A stretch of 10,897 nt of DNA from Candidatus Rifleibacteriota bacterium (GCA_022704885.1 JAKJFO010000138.1:1-10897), one strand, 5' to 3'. Positions 1-7,137 are shown, counted from the first letter of the stretch. Translations and numbers: made by a program. Notes: generated by a model from the letters alone, not told the origin.

Positions 1-402
1 GTCAGGAAGAAAAAGCGCCATTACCGGAGCGCGCATCGCCGCACCATTGCCATATGAACCATCGCGATAGGCACTGTGCACAGCATCCCGCCAGTTATGG
101 CCGCTGCGGATCAGCTTGAGAACACGTGCCGCACCAGGCCCATACCCACGTTTCCAGTGGTAACTGCCGGCAAAACGCTGTGCCAGGTCATCCTGAAACA
201 GAGCTCCTTTCGCCAGCATCGATTCAGCGAGATCGAGTGACATCTGAGTGTCATCGGTCCAGCGCAGACCTCCGCCCTCAGTCTTTCCAATAAACCGCCA
301 GACCAGCCTCTCGATGATGCCACCTTCAAATGGCGCTCCCATGGCGTCGCCACAGGCAAGACCAAGCAGACAGCCAATATACAGGCTTTCAGTAAGTTTC
401 AT
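1..402 (-). CDS. ADP-ribosylglycohydrolase (DraG/ARH family), C-terminal part beyond the window
   Basis: The minus-strand frame from the ATG at 400-402 stays open to base 1, giving the first 134 residues of a longer protein. It opens with the family's usual N-terminal signature (GCLLGLACGDAMGAPFEGG, residues 10-28). It then has WTDDTQMSL at 48-56, where T49, D50 and D51 match the first metal-binding Thr-Asp-Asp of the DraG/ARH fold. RGYGPG (85-90) and GNGAAMR (118-124) are also typical. Known members use a binuclear magnesium centre to remove ADP-ribose from proteins or small molecules. The second metal-binding aspartates normally lie in the C-terminal half, which is not visible. Family members are about 300 residues, so a little under half is present. 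No signal peptide is seen, so it is expected in the cytoplasm. A weak AGGG-type ribosome site precedes the ATG. The gene lies 37 bases downstream of the TerB-like gene on the same strand, probably in one transcript. The family call is firm; the substrate is unknown. Confidence 0.9.
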   Translation of the reverse strand, partial: MKLTESLYIGCLLGLACGDAMGAPFEGGIIERLVWRFIGKTEGGGLRWTDDTQMSLDLAESMLAKGALFQDDLAQRFAGSYHWKRGYGPGAARVLKLIRSGHNWRDAVHSAYRDGSYGNGAAMRAPVMALFLPD

Positions 403-439
403 AACTGCCCTGTTGAACCTGCAAATCCGGTTTTCAAAT

Positions 440-2059
440 TCATTCGGCTTTCCTTGAAATCTTGATATAAAGAGACGTCAAATGTTCGGGAAAATGGCAT
501 CTGACATTGTGGTATCCGCTGATCTCTGTTTTCATAGTCAGTGGATGGCCAGCGACCGTTTCAATGGTCGACAGCTTCTTCATCTCGTTTTTACCAGAAC
601 TGACATAATTGAAAGTCTGATAAAACTCAAGTTCCATGCGCTCTGGAACAGGCTGCTCACGCAGAAACCAGATCGTTTTCTGCTGTTCGCGGTAATGATC
701 TTCATCTGGTTTCCAGATTATTTCAAGTGTTTCACCAGATTGCATGAAAACAAACAGATCGGCAAAATCACGAGAAGATGGCGCGTAGCCCAGATCGACC
801 CGAACCCACTCATCAAACGGAACTGGCGGCTTGACTGCACGATCTGTATGGATGTTTCGTCGATGCTGCTGGTCATCAGTGGCAGGCGGCAAAAAATGTC
901 CGCCACGTTCATTGCTGTAGAAACCGGTAAGTATGCCACCATAGACGACAAAGAGAAGCGCGAGATTTATCAACGTTTCTCTTATACGGCCGGTCTCGTT
1001 CTTGTAGCTATGAATAACGTCCTGAAGATTTCTGGCTTTTCCGGTCAGCATGGATCGCGCTTTCTGCAGCCAGTTTTCCGGCATTCCTACAAGATTTTCG
1101 GTTTCACAGTATCCACAGCTGATGATGCAGGTATCGCGTTTGATCAACAACCCGGCACCACAATGGTTGCAGGTTGCCGGCCCGCCTGGCATAACCGGCG
1201 GCCCGGCGGCAAGTGATGCCTGCAATGGCCCGAGAACAGCTATTTTTCTTTTTGTGCGATAAAGAAAGGCGAAGGGTATAGAAATTATTACATAGAGCGC
1301 TGCTGCTTTTATAAAAGCCAGTAGAGCCGGGCTGGCAAAATCATGAAAGCTCTGCAGCCGGTAATTTTGATAATATTTTGCCAACGGATAGAACAGCAGA
1401 AGGTTGAAATAATGCTGAAAGAATATGACAAACAGAGCGAAGATAAAAAAAATAAAAGAGTCTGGAAAGTATGCGACGACCGATTCAAAAAAAGTTGGCA
1501 TTCGGCCAATCGCGTCGCGAATTTCATGAATTTTTGATTTTTGTCTGTCCATACTCGCTCGGGCAGTGATCGCATCGAGATAAGAAGCGGGAATGTGATT
1601 TTTTTTCTGACAATAGGAGCAGGCGATCCATTCGTTTTTTTCGAGCGGCAGCAGTCCCTGACAGTTGCTGCATACCAGCGGTTTGAGCTTGAACCGCCTG
1701 TGTTCTCCTTCGGCAGCAACCTTTTTGAAATTATCAGTGTTGCAGCCAAGAATCCTTTTGAGTTCCTGCAAAACCGCGTCTTCTTCTGCATCGAGAACCC
1801 CGTCGGTACAGAGTTTGATCAGCAGATCCTGATATAAAAAATCCGCATCTGCCTTAACAAAGGCCTTTAAATCGCCACTTTTATACAAACTCGCCGCGCG
1901 GTTGACGATCTCGTTAGCCTTTTCTTTGCCCAACCCGAGCAGCGCAGAAAGCTTGCGCAAAAGCGCAAATTCATCAGCGGCCACTTTCCCGTCAGCACAG
2001 CATTTCAGGCTGATCTGAAAAAAAAGCTCGTCGGCACTCAACAAACTTTGTCGTTCCAT
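440..2059 (-). CDS. TerB-like, double zinc-ribbon, three-helix membrane protein
   Basis: This 539-residue protein has a mosaic structure. Residues 1-115 are helical and carry two similar acidic loops, CADGKVAADE (21-30) and CTDGVLDAEED (84-94), each followed by a leucine-rich helix; this resembles the TerB tellurite-resistance/DjlA N-terminal fold. A zinc ribbon follows (C130, C133, C147, C150), then a linker helix and two hydrophobic segments (about 200-226 and 243-267). A second zinc ribbon (C297, C300, C315, C318) leads to a third segment (about 361-379) and a soluble C-terminal domain (about 385-539) that I do not recognise. The topology that keeps TerB and both ribbons in the cytoplasm puts the C-terminal domain outside the inner membrane. 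The start is supported by GAGAGGT a few bases upstream of the ATG. The gene is first in a probable operon with the ADP-ribosylglycohydrolase. TerB proteins occur in stress, metal-resistance and defence contexts, but the exact role here is unknown. The TerB assignment comes from motif resemblance, not a profile search. Confidence 0.75.
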   Translation of the reverse strand: MERQSLLSADELFFQISLKCCADGKVAADEFALLRKLSALLGLGKEKANEIVNRAASLYKSGDLKAFVKADADFLYQDLLIKLCTDGVLDAEEDAVLQELKRILGCNTDNFKKVAAEGEHRRFKLKPLVCSNCQGLLPLEKNEWIACSYCQKKNHIPASYLDAITARASMDRQKSKIHEIRDAIGRMPTFFESVVAYFPDSFIFFIFALFVIFFQHYFNLLLFYPLAKYYQNYRLQSFHDFASPALLAFIKAAALYVIISIPFAFLYRTKRKIAVLGPLQASLAAGPPVMPGGPATCNHCGAGLLIKRDTCIISCGYCETENLVGMPENWLQKARSMLTGKARNLQDVIHSYKNETGRIRETLINLALLFVVYGGILTGFYSNERGGHFLPPATDDQQHRRNIHTDRAVKPPVPFDEWVRVDLGYAPSSRDFADLFVFMQSGETLEIIWKPDEDHYREQQKTIWFLREQPVPERMELEFYQTFNYVSSGKNEMKKLSTIETVAGHPLTMKTEISGYHNVRCHFPEHLTSLYIKISRKAE

Positions 2060-2068
2060 ACTGACCTC

Positions 2069-2083
2069 TCAGGTTATACCTGA
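2069..2083. promoter_or_regulatory. 15-base inverted repeat in the leader of the TerB-like gene
   Basis: TCAGGTTATACCTGA has perfect 6-base arms (TCAGGT/ACCTGA) around a TAT centre. It lies 9 bases upstream of the TerB-like ATG, close to that gene's ribosome site, and about 45 bases from the plus-strand promoter core. The position would suit an operator or a small leader hairpin acting on the minus-strand operon. The palindrome itself is seen directly; any regulatory role is inferred. No convincing -35/-10 pair was found for the minus-strand gene in this gap. Confidence 0.35.
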
Positions 2084-2128
2084 TTTTAACATGCCTGCGA
2101 TCAGAATTCCCGGGCAGCATTAAAGTTG

Positions 2129-2158
2129 TTGTCAAAGTTATGACATAGCCAATATAAT
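2129..2158 (+). promoter_or_regulatory. Sigma70-type promoter for the 2185 gene
   Basis: TTGTCA (2129-2134) and a consensus TATAAT (2153-2158) are separated by 18 bases. The predicted transcription start, near 2165, leaves a leader of about 20 bases containing the AGGAGA ribosome site (2175-2180) of the gene at 2185. It probably also drives the TPR-PEGA gene behind it. Confidence 0.65.
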
Positions 2159-2184
2159 CGCAATATTAGCAATCAGGAGAATTT

Positions 2185-2688
2185 ATGGCAAGTCGGCCGG
2201 AAGAGCAAACCATGCAAACCGGATTTCAGCTGTCGACTGGTCGCATTGTGCTCTATATCTGCATTGCATTGCTCCTGCTGACACCTGTGATATGGAACGC
2301 TGGCGCGATCGAGCTAAAAAGCATCGATTCTAACTATGTTGTCAGAGTGTATGGAGAGCCAAAACACTACCAGATTGCTTATGACGGTTTTTATGCACTG
2401 AAGCTCAAGGAAATGATCGAAAAAACTGCGACGCCATCACGAAATCCGATTACCATTCTTTTTCAACACATCTGGTACAACGCAGTTACCGAAGGCTATG
2501 ATTTGATATTCTGGCTCGAGCCTGCCAGGTTCGGTTCACCCGATAGAAGCTATGGATGCTACTTCTCAGGCAGCACGTTATTTCTGCGAATTGAATACGA
2601 TGGCTGGAATCGAGTGTTGACGGTGCCTTTCAGCAAGGCGGATGTTGAAGCTGTCCTGCAGCCGTTGCCGGCAGAAGAAACTCCTTGA
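2185..2688 (+). CDS. Small membrane-anchored protein of unknown function
   Basis: A 167-residue protein that I do not recognise. Residues 1-20 are polar, residues 21-40 form one hydrophobic segment (IVLYICIALLLLTPVIWNAG), and the remaining 127 residues are soluble with many aromatic residues. This suits a signal anchor or an uncleaved signal peptide, with the C-terminal domain outside the cytoplasm. The alternation of short hydrophobic stretches and turns (for example TLFLRIEYDGWNRVLTVPF near 131-149) suggests beta structure. The ATG at 2185 has AGGAGA at 2175-2180, four bases upstream, and is preferred over the internal ATG at 2212. A good promoter precedes it, and the TPR-PEGA gene begins 50 bases after its stop, so the two are probably co-transcribed. 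No function is proposed. Confidence 0.75.
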   Translation: MASRPEEQTMQTGFQLSTGRIVLYICIALLLLTPVIWNAGAIELKSIDSNYVVRVYGEPKHYQIAYDGFYALKLKEMIEKTATPSRNPITILFQHIWYNAVTEGYDLIFWLEPARFGSPDRSYGCYFSGSTLFLRIEYDGWNRVLTVPFSKADVEAVLQPLPAEETP

Positions 2689-2727
2689 TTCCTTTGAGTT
2701 CTAATTGATATTGCTAGCTTAAAATGT

Positions 2728-2734
2728 CGGAGGG
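2728..2734 (+). promoter_or_regulatory. Ribosome binding site that fixes the start of the TPR-PEGA gene
   Basis: CGGAGGG ends four bases before the ATG at 2739. It lies inside the extra five codons of the longer frame that opens at ATG 2724, and nothing resembling a ribosome site precedes 2724. The start at 2739 is therefore preferred. Confidence 0.7.
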
Positions 2735-2738
2735 CTTG

Positions 2739-4220
2739 ATGTATCGCGACAATTTATCCGAATTTGTTAATCTGTGCCGTTCTGAGCGTGTGCCGTTGGC
2801 GAGAGAGCGCCAGAAAGAGCTTTTACAGGCCTGTCGGTTTGCACTATGGCACCAGCACGGCGACGAACTGCAGTCTATTTTCATGGCATGCGGAATGAGT
2901 GAAAGTGAAATTATCGAGCGAAAGCAGTTCTATCTTGAGTTCGCAGCGATGATCGGGCACATGATTGTACTTGTGCCCGGCCTTGCCAACTATTTCATGC
3001 TCGACTATATCGCAGAAGACATGATTGACGGCGGCGACAAGGAACTCTCTGAGGCTGGCATACGACTGCAGACGATCATTTTGCACGGCAAGAATCGCGA
3101 AGAAAAAGTCACCGGCAAGGTGGCAATGCCACCACTACCTTCATTATCAGCTGCTCATCTCAATTTCTACCGCAGAAATCAGGCGGCGTTCATCGTAGAC
3201 TTTTTCGAGCAAAACTGGGATTACGACTCTGACCGCTTTTATGGACTGGCGGTAGCTGCTGAATTGCTCGCGCTAGACCCGGAAGATCACATTCAATATG
3301 GTGAAATGCTGATGAGCGCGCTCGGCCTGTTTTCGAGTCGTGAAGAATTCTTTCATTACTTCGCAACTACGACTGCCCGCATACTTTATGAGAACGATTA
3401 TTCTGAATGGGCTGCTCTCACGATAGATGTTTTCACACCTCTATGCGGGAATCTGGCCACAAACCTGAAGCAGCCAGTCGCACCGCAGGTGCGGCGCAGT
3501 GATCTTCCGGATGTCCCGCCAGAACTGGAACTTGCAGCAATCTCCGAGGTCTGGAAAAGCCAGGGTGTCGATGAAGCTCTCAAACTCGCGAAAAAGCGAA
3601 TCGAACTTACGCCCGGCGACGCCTTTGCCTGTGGCATGCTCGGCAATATTTTTCTGGCAAAATTTGACATTCCGCAGGCGCTTGCCAGCCTCAGCCGGGC
3701 TTACTGGCTTGCACCCGATTCAGCCATGGTGGTTTTCGTGCTCGGCCAGGCTTTTCATGCCGGGTATTTCGAAAAACAGGTCGATCTCTGCCTTGAAAAA
3801 CTGCGCACTATGCCAGAATACAAAGAGAATCCAGATGATTTCCTGCTAGGTGTTGAGCTTTTGCTTAAATGTGACGAACCAGATACACATGCGACTCTCA
3901 ACGGCAGACCTGTCGGCCGCTGCCCTCTGCAGCTTCGTGGAGTTAAGCCGGGGCACCATAGAATTGCCTGGAAACTCGCCAGCGGCAAGCAATACGATTA
4001 CTCGGTCAAATTGGAAGACGCGACTGTAGCCAAATTTCGTTATCATCCAACCGCCGGCAACGTATCTCAGGAAATCAGCCGCTGTGGCTCGGTAACTCTT
4101 TTTCACAACGGTGAAGCAAAGCTGCTTTCAGATATTGTGGCGGCCTACCTGGTCGATGATCTGGCCAGACTCCCCCACCCAAAAGTAGCAGAGTGTGTCG
4201 GCAACCCCGAAATGCCATAA
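2739..4220 (+). CDS. TPR-repeat protein with C-terminal PEGA-like domain
   Basis: From the ATG at 2739 the protein has 493 residues. The N-terminal half (about 1-245) is helical and unrecognised. Residues about 262-355 contain two to three tetratricopeptide-like repeats, for example the helix pairs around DEALKLAKKRIELTPGD and QALASLSRAYWLAPDSA, where the A-x8-A-x6-P spacing is typical. These usually bind partner proteins. Residues about 382-430 read like a PEGA domain: a short beta strand, then LNGRPVGRCPLQLRGVKPG (387-405), then a hydrophobic strand. PEGA domains are most often found outside the membrane, but this protein has no signal peptide or membrane helix, so it is expected in the cytoplasm unless held by its membrane-anchored neighbour. 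It follows the 2185 gene by 50 bases and ends at a strong terminator. The domain calls are by eye; the role is unknown, possibly scaffolding or assembly. Confidence 0.8.
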   Translation: MYRDNLSEFVNLCRSERVPLARERQKELLQACRFALWHQHGDELQSIFMACGMSESEIIERKQFYLEFAAMIGHMIVLVPGLANYFMLDYIAEDMIDGGDKELSEAGIRLQTIILHGKNREEKVTGKVAMPPLPSLSAAHLNFYRRNQAAFIVDFFEQNWDYDSDRFYGLAVAAELLALDPEDHIQYGEMLMSALGLFSSREEFFHYFATTTARILYENDYSEWAALTIDVFTPLCGNLATNLKQPVAPQVRRSDLPDVPPELELAAISEVWKSQGVDEALKLAKKRIELTPGDAFACGMLGNIFLAKFDIPQALASLSRAYWLAPDSAMVVFVLGQAFHAGYFEKQVDLCLEKLRTMPEYKENPDDFLLGVELLLKCDEPDTHATLNGRPVGRCPLQLRGVKPGHHRIAWKLASGKQYDYSVKLEDATVAKFRYHPTAGNVSQEISRCGSVTLFHNGEAKLLSDIVAAYLVDDLARLPHPKVAECVGNPEMP

Positions 4221-4255
4221 AAAAAGGCTCCCGGGGTCCACCCGGGAGCCTTTTT
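4221..4255. terminator. Bidirectional rho-independent terminator
   Basis: A perfect 10-base stem, GGCTCCCGGG (4226-4235) with CCCGGGAGCC (4241-4250), closes a 5-base GTCCA loop. It is flanked by five A on the left and five T on the right. It begins directly after the TPR-PEGA stop codon and lies 8 bases beyond the end of the convergent subtilase gene, so it can end transcription from both sides. Confidence 0.93.
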
Positions 4256-4263
4256 ATGCGTTA

Positions 4264-5721
4264 TTACTGAAGAACTGAGAAGTAGAGAGCCTTGACCATC
4301 GGATCGCTGAGGTCTGGGCGAGTTCTTTTGGCTGAGCGGTGAACCTTGTCAGAAACGTCTTTGCAAGCAGCGCTGATTGCCTGAGCAAGAGTCTTGCCAT
4401 CTTTTACCAGCTGAGCGGCATGCATGGCGCGGGTGACATTGATGACGCCGCCTGATTTAATTTTGTCGGCCAGCCAGTCTTTTTTATCGACGGTTTCCAT
4501 GAGGATCTGTTTAACCTGAACGGCAGTCAGATCAGGATTTACATAGATGACCTGAGCGGCATAGTTGACAGCCAGCGGGCAGGCCATCGAAGTGCCTGAC
4601 ATATAGCCCATCTTCTGGTTCGGGTAGGTCGAATAGATGTTTACGCCGGGTACTGCTACGTCTACCACTTTTTTTCCGTAGCATGAGAACGGGGCGAGCT
4701 TCTGATCTTCGTCGGTAGCGGCGATTACCAGCTTGTTTTCGATCGGAACATCATTGGGCGAGGAAACGAAGGGATCAAGGTCTTCTGATGAGTTGCCAGA
4801 GGCTATAACTACGAGCGCGTTTGGCGCTTTGGCAAACATTGCTTTGTCTCTGGTCAGAAAGGCCTTGGTAACGAAAAGGTTCACAACTTCCTGAACTTCG
4901 GCGGCAGTCGGGTTTGTCCAGCCCCACTGTACCATGTTCTTGCTCATCATATCGACAAGCGCTTCATTCGGCGCACCAAAAGAACAGTTGATCACGCGCG
5001 GCTTGAGCGAACCGATGTAATCGGCCTTTTCTTTGACCTGGGCGGCATACTGCTGACCAAGTTGAGTAAAATACTGATCGAGCTCTTCCATGGTTACCTT
5101 TTTCGGGGCTTCATTGCTGTCAGTGCGGCGGGTTCTTCGGCTCAATTTGTGAGCTATCATGTGCTTGACCTGAGCAAGAGCTTCTTCAGCTTCTTTTTGC
5201 GGGCTGTTGCCAGTCGGTATATGGGAAATCGCGTTGAGGTTGACGTTGCTGTTTTTGGTCGAGGCGATGCCAGCGCAGTGAGTGCCATGCGCCCAGCCAC
5301 CGGTGAAACCGACCCAGGCCCAGAATTTCTGGTTCTGATACTGAGTTTTGAGAAAATTGAATTCTTCGGGGGTCATGCCAGCCTGGCCATAAGCCTGCAG
5401 CTTGCCGAGCAGTTCCATGCAGCGCAGAACTTTGTCATAGTCGGGAGGTGTGTCTTTGAGGTTTACCAGCTCTTTGCTGTTGTTTACGAAGTTCCAGCCA
5501 TAGACATCATCGACATAACCGTTGCCATCGTCATCGACGCCGACTTTGCCTTTGGCTTCAGCTTCGTTGGCAAGAGCAAAGGGTTTGAGCACATCGTGGG
5601 TGAAGTCACTGCCTGAATCGATAATCAGCACATTCGGCTTTTCGCCGGCCTGCACTGGAGAAACGCTTAAACAGATGGATACAGCTATTGCAGACAACAA
5701 ATAAACTGGTTTAAATTTCAT
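4264..5721 (-). CDS. Secreted subtilisin-like serine protease (peptidase family S8)
   Basis: This 485-residue protein starts with a Sec signal peptide (hydrophobic core about 6-21, likely cut after PVQA at 25). The S8 catalytic set is complete: D35 in VLIIDSGSD, H145 in HGTHCAGIA, oxyanion N310 in IASGN, and S378 in MSGTSMACP. An acidic loop DDDGNGYVDD (63-72) is common in bacterial subtilases and likely binds calcium. A charged insertion of roughly 80 residues (about 155-235), including RRTRR at 195-199, separates the histidine region from the conserved VINCSFG block (243-249). The catalytic Asp comes only about 10 residues after the predicted signal cleavage, so the usual N-terminal inhibitory propeptide is absent. 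The C-terminal 60 residues are basic and helical and unrecognised. GGAGGT six bases upstream supports the start, and a promoter lies just before it. The protein is expected in the periplasm or outside the cell; substrates are unknown. Confidence 0.93.
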   Translation of the reverse strand: MKFKPVYLLSAIAVSICLSVSPVQAGEKPNVLIIDSGSDFTHDVLKPFALANEAEAKGKVGVDDDGNGYVDDVYGWNFVNNSKELVNLKDTPPDYDKVLRCMELLGKLQAYGQAGMTPEEFNFLKTQYQNQKFWAWVGFTGGWAHGTHCAGIASTKNSNVNLNAISHIPTGNSPQKEAEEALAQVKHMIAHKLSRRTRRTDSNEAPKKVTMEELDQYFTQLGQQYAAQVKEKADYIGSLKPRVINCSFGAPNEALVDMMSKNMVQWGWTNPTAAEVQEVVNLFVTKAFLTRDKAMFAKAPNALVVIASGNSSEDLDPFVSSPNDVPIENKLVIAATDEDQKLAPFSCYGKKVVDVAVPGVNIYSTYPNQKMGYMSGTSMACPLAVNYAAQVIYVNPDLTAVQVKQILMETVDKKDWLADKIKSGGVINVTRAMHAAQLVKDGKTLAQAISAACKDVSDKVHRSAKRTRPDLSDPMVKALYFSVLQ

Positions 5722-5743
5722 TAAGCCACCTCCGTATTATTAA

Positions 5744-5772
5744 ATCATAAGAATATTTGTCTGAGGTGTAAA
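5744..5772 (-). promoter_or_regulatory. Sigma70-type promoter for the subtilase gene
   Basis: On the minus strand, TTTACA (5772-5767) and TATGAT (5749-5744) are separated by exactly 17 bases. Transcription would begin near 5737, leaving a very short leader that holds the GGAGGT ribosome site (5733-5728). Confidence 0.65.
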
Positions 5773-5822
5773 GAGTAAATTGAAAAAAGCTGTTTTTCTG
5801 GTAAAAAAATGTGTTTGCGTTA

Positions 5823-5828
5823 TATAAT
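5823..5828 (+). promoter_or_regulatory. Probable -10 element of the threonine synthase promoter
   Basis: A consensus TATAAT lies 38 bases before the ATG at 5866; no good -35 hexamer is seen at 16-18 bases upstream. A start near 5835 would exclude the longer reading frame beginning at 5809, supporting the start chosen for the gene. Confidence 0.45.
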
Positions 5829-5865
5829 CCGCCGTATTAAGCAAATCAAAAAGTGGAGCAGAAAT

Positions 5866-7092
5866 ATGAAAGTTCTTACCATGAAGTGTATGAAATGCGA
5901 AAAAGAATACCCCGAAGCTGCCGATCGCTACGTCTGCGACGATTGCGGCATCGACGGCATTCTCGACATAGTCTACGATTACGGTTCGGTTAAGATCAGC
6001 CGCGAAGAAATTGCTGCCTCAAAGAATTATTCGCTCTGGCGCTACCGCAAGATGCTGCCGGTAGCTGATTCTACCGAACTGCCGCCACTACAGGTCGGCT
6101 GGACACCACTTTATCGCGCCCATGCTGTAGAAAAAATGCTAGGGCTCGATAATGTCTACATCAAAGATGACGGCCGCAACCCGACCGCTTCTCTCAAAGA
6201 CCGAGCCAGCGCCGTGGGCGTTACCAAAGCACGCGAAGCCGGTGCAAAGACCATTTGTGCCGCCTCGACCGGCAATGCCGCCAGTTCTCTTGCCGGTTTT
6301 GCCGCATCTGCCGGGCTCAAAACCGTAATATTCGTACCAAAGCGTGCTCCACGCGCCAAAGTAGCTCAGCTGCTGGTGTATGGCGCCAAGACGGTTATCG
6401 TCGATGACACTTATGACCGTGCATTCGAACTATCGGTTGAAATTACCAAAAAGTTCGGCCTCTACAACCGAAACTGCGCCTACAACCCGTTTCTGGTCGA
6501 AGGCAAAAAAACCGTCGCCTACGAAATGTGGGAACAGATGGCCTTCGATCTGCCCGACCGGGTGTATGTCTCTATAGGTGACGGCTGCATTACTTCTGGC
6601 ATCTACAAAGGCTTCTATGACCTGATGCAGCTGGGTCTCACCGATCGCATGCCACGCATTATCGGCGTGCAGGCGGCAGGTTGCAACCCGGTCGAAGTCG
6701 CACTTAAAACCGGCGAATTCGTTGCACAGGATGGCAACACTATTGCTGACTCTATCGCCGTCGGTATTCCGCGCAACCGCCTCAAAGCCATGCGCGCCCT
6801 TAAGAATTCAAACGGCGACTGCATATCTGTAACTGACGATGAAATCCGCTCAGCCCTCCTCGAAATGCCACGCGCAACCGGCGTATTCGGCGAACCCGCC
6901 GGTGTCACAGCGTTTGCCGGATTCAAAAAACATGCCCTGGCAAAAGATATCGGTGCAACTGAAAAGGTTGTAGTTCTTATAACCGGCAACGGCCTCAAAG
7001 ACATCGAATCGGCAATATCAGTGTGCACCATGCCGAATCCCGTCGCCCCAGATTCTGCTACTATCGAAGCTCACGTAAAAACACTTATCTGA
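5866..7092 (+). CDS. thrC: Threonine synthase (PLP-dependent)
   Basis: Converts O-phospho-L-homoserine to L-threonine and phosphate in the cytoplasm, the last step of threonine synthesis. From the ATG at 5866 the protein has 408 residues. It begins with a small zinc ribbon (C8, C11, C24, C27), as in many ThrC proteins. It then has the fold-type II PLP core: a GWTPLYRA substrate loop near 78-85, KDDGRNPTASLKDRA (100-114) with the PLP-binding lysine K111, the phosphate-binding STGNAASS loop (134-141), GDGCITSG (238-245), and the family-typical TGNGLKD near the C-terminus (373-379). The frame extends upstream to ATG 5809, but those 19 residues are basic and unconserved-looking, while TGGAG (5854-5858) is well placed for 5866. 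The gene stands alone, without hom or thrB beside it. Paralogues such as archaeal cysteate synthase share this architecture, so the specificity is inferred, though threonine synthase is much the likelier. Confidence 0.92.
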   Translation: MKVLTMKCMKCEKEYPEAADRYVCDDCGIDGILDIVYDYGSVKISREEIAASKNYSLWRYRKMLPVADSTELPPLQVGWTPLYRAHAVEKMLGLDNVYIKDDGRNPTASLKDRASAVGVTKAREAGAKTICAASTGNAASSLAGFAASAGLKTVIFVPKRAPRAKVAQLLVYGAKTVIVDDTYDRAFELSVEITKKFGLYNRNCAYNPFLVEGKKTVAYEMWEQMAFDLPDRVYVSIGDGCITSGIYKGFYDLMQLGLTDRMPRIIGVQAAGCNPVEVALKTGEFVAQDGNTIADSIAVGIPRNRLKAMRALKNSNGDCISVTDDEIRSALLEMPRATGVFGEPAGVTAFAGFKKHALAKDIGATEKVVVLITGNGLKDIESAISVCTMPNPVAPDSATIEAHVKTLI

Positions 7093-7110
7093 TCTGCCAG
7101 TGTTACCCGT

Positions 7111-7137
7111 CTGCCGGCAGCTTCAAGCTGCCGGCAG
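7111..7137 (+). terminator. Hairpin after threonine synthase, possible terminator
   Basis: CTGCCGGCAGCTT (7111-7123) and AAGCTGCCGGCAG (7125-7137) are perfect inverted copies, forming a stem of about 11-12 bases with a tight TTCA-type loop. Only TTCT follows directly; a run of seven T lies further on (7152-7158). It probably stops or attenuates transcription from threonine synthase, but it is not a textbook terminator. Because it is nearly symmetrical it could also be a copy of a dispersed palindromic element. Confidence 0.55.

Noticed and set aside
111..377. 88-codon minus-strand open frame
   Set aside because: It is a shifted-frame shadow of the ADP-ribosylglycohydrolase, which is open from 402 to the window edge in another frame and carries the family motifs.
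482..1216. 244-codon plus-strand open frame
   Set aside because: It lies wholly antisense to the TerB-like gene, whose zinc-ribbon and membrane motifs make that frame the real one. It has no good ribosome site and no recognisable domain.
2107..2135. Minus-strand TTGACA at 2135-2130 as a -35 for the TerB-like gene
   Set aside because: No acceptable -10 lies 16-18 bases downstream; the position reads CGGGAA-like. The hexamer overlaps the plus-strand TTGTCA, so the match is probably incidental.
5062..5616. 184-codon plus-strand open frame
   Set aside because: It is antisense to the subtilase, which has a full catalytic set; the frame is a by-product of codon bias.
6615..7031. 138-codon minus-strand open frame
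   Set aside because: It is antisense to the C-terminal part of threonine synthase, and no domain is recognisable.
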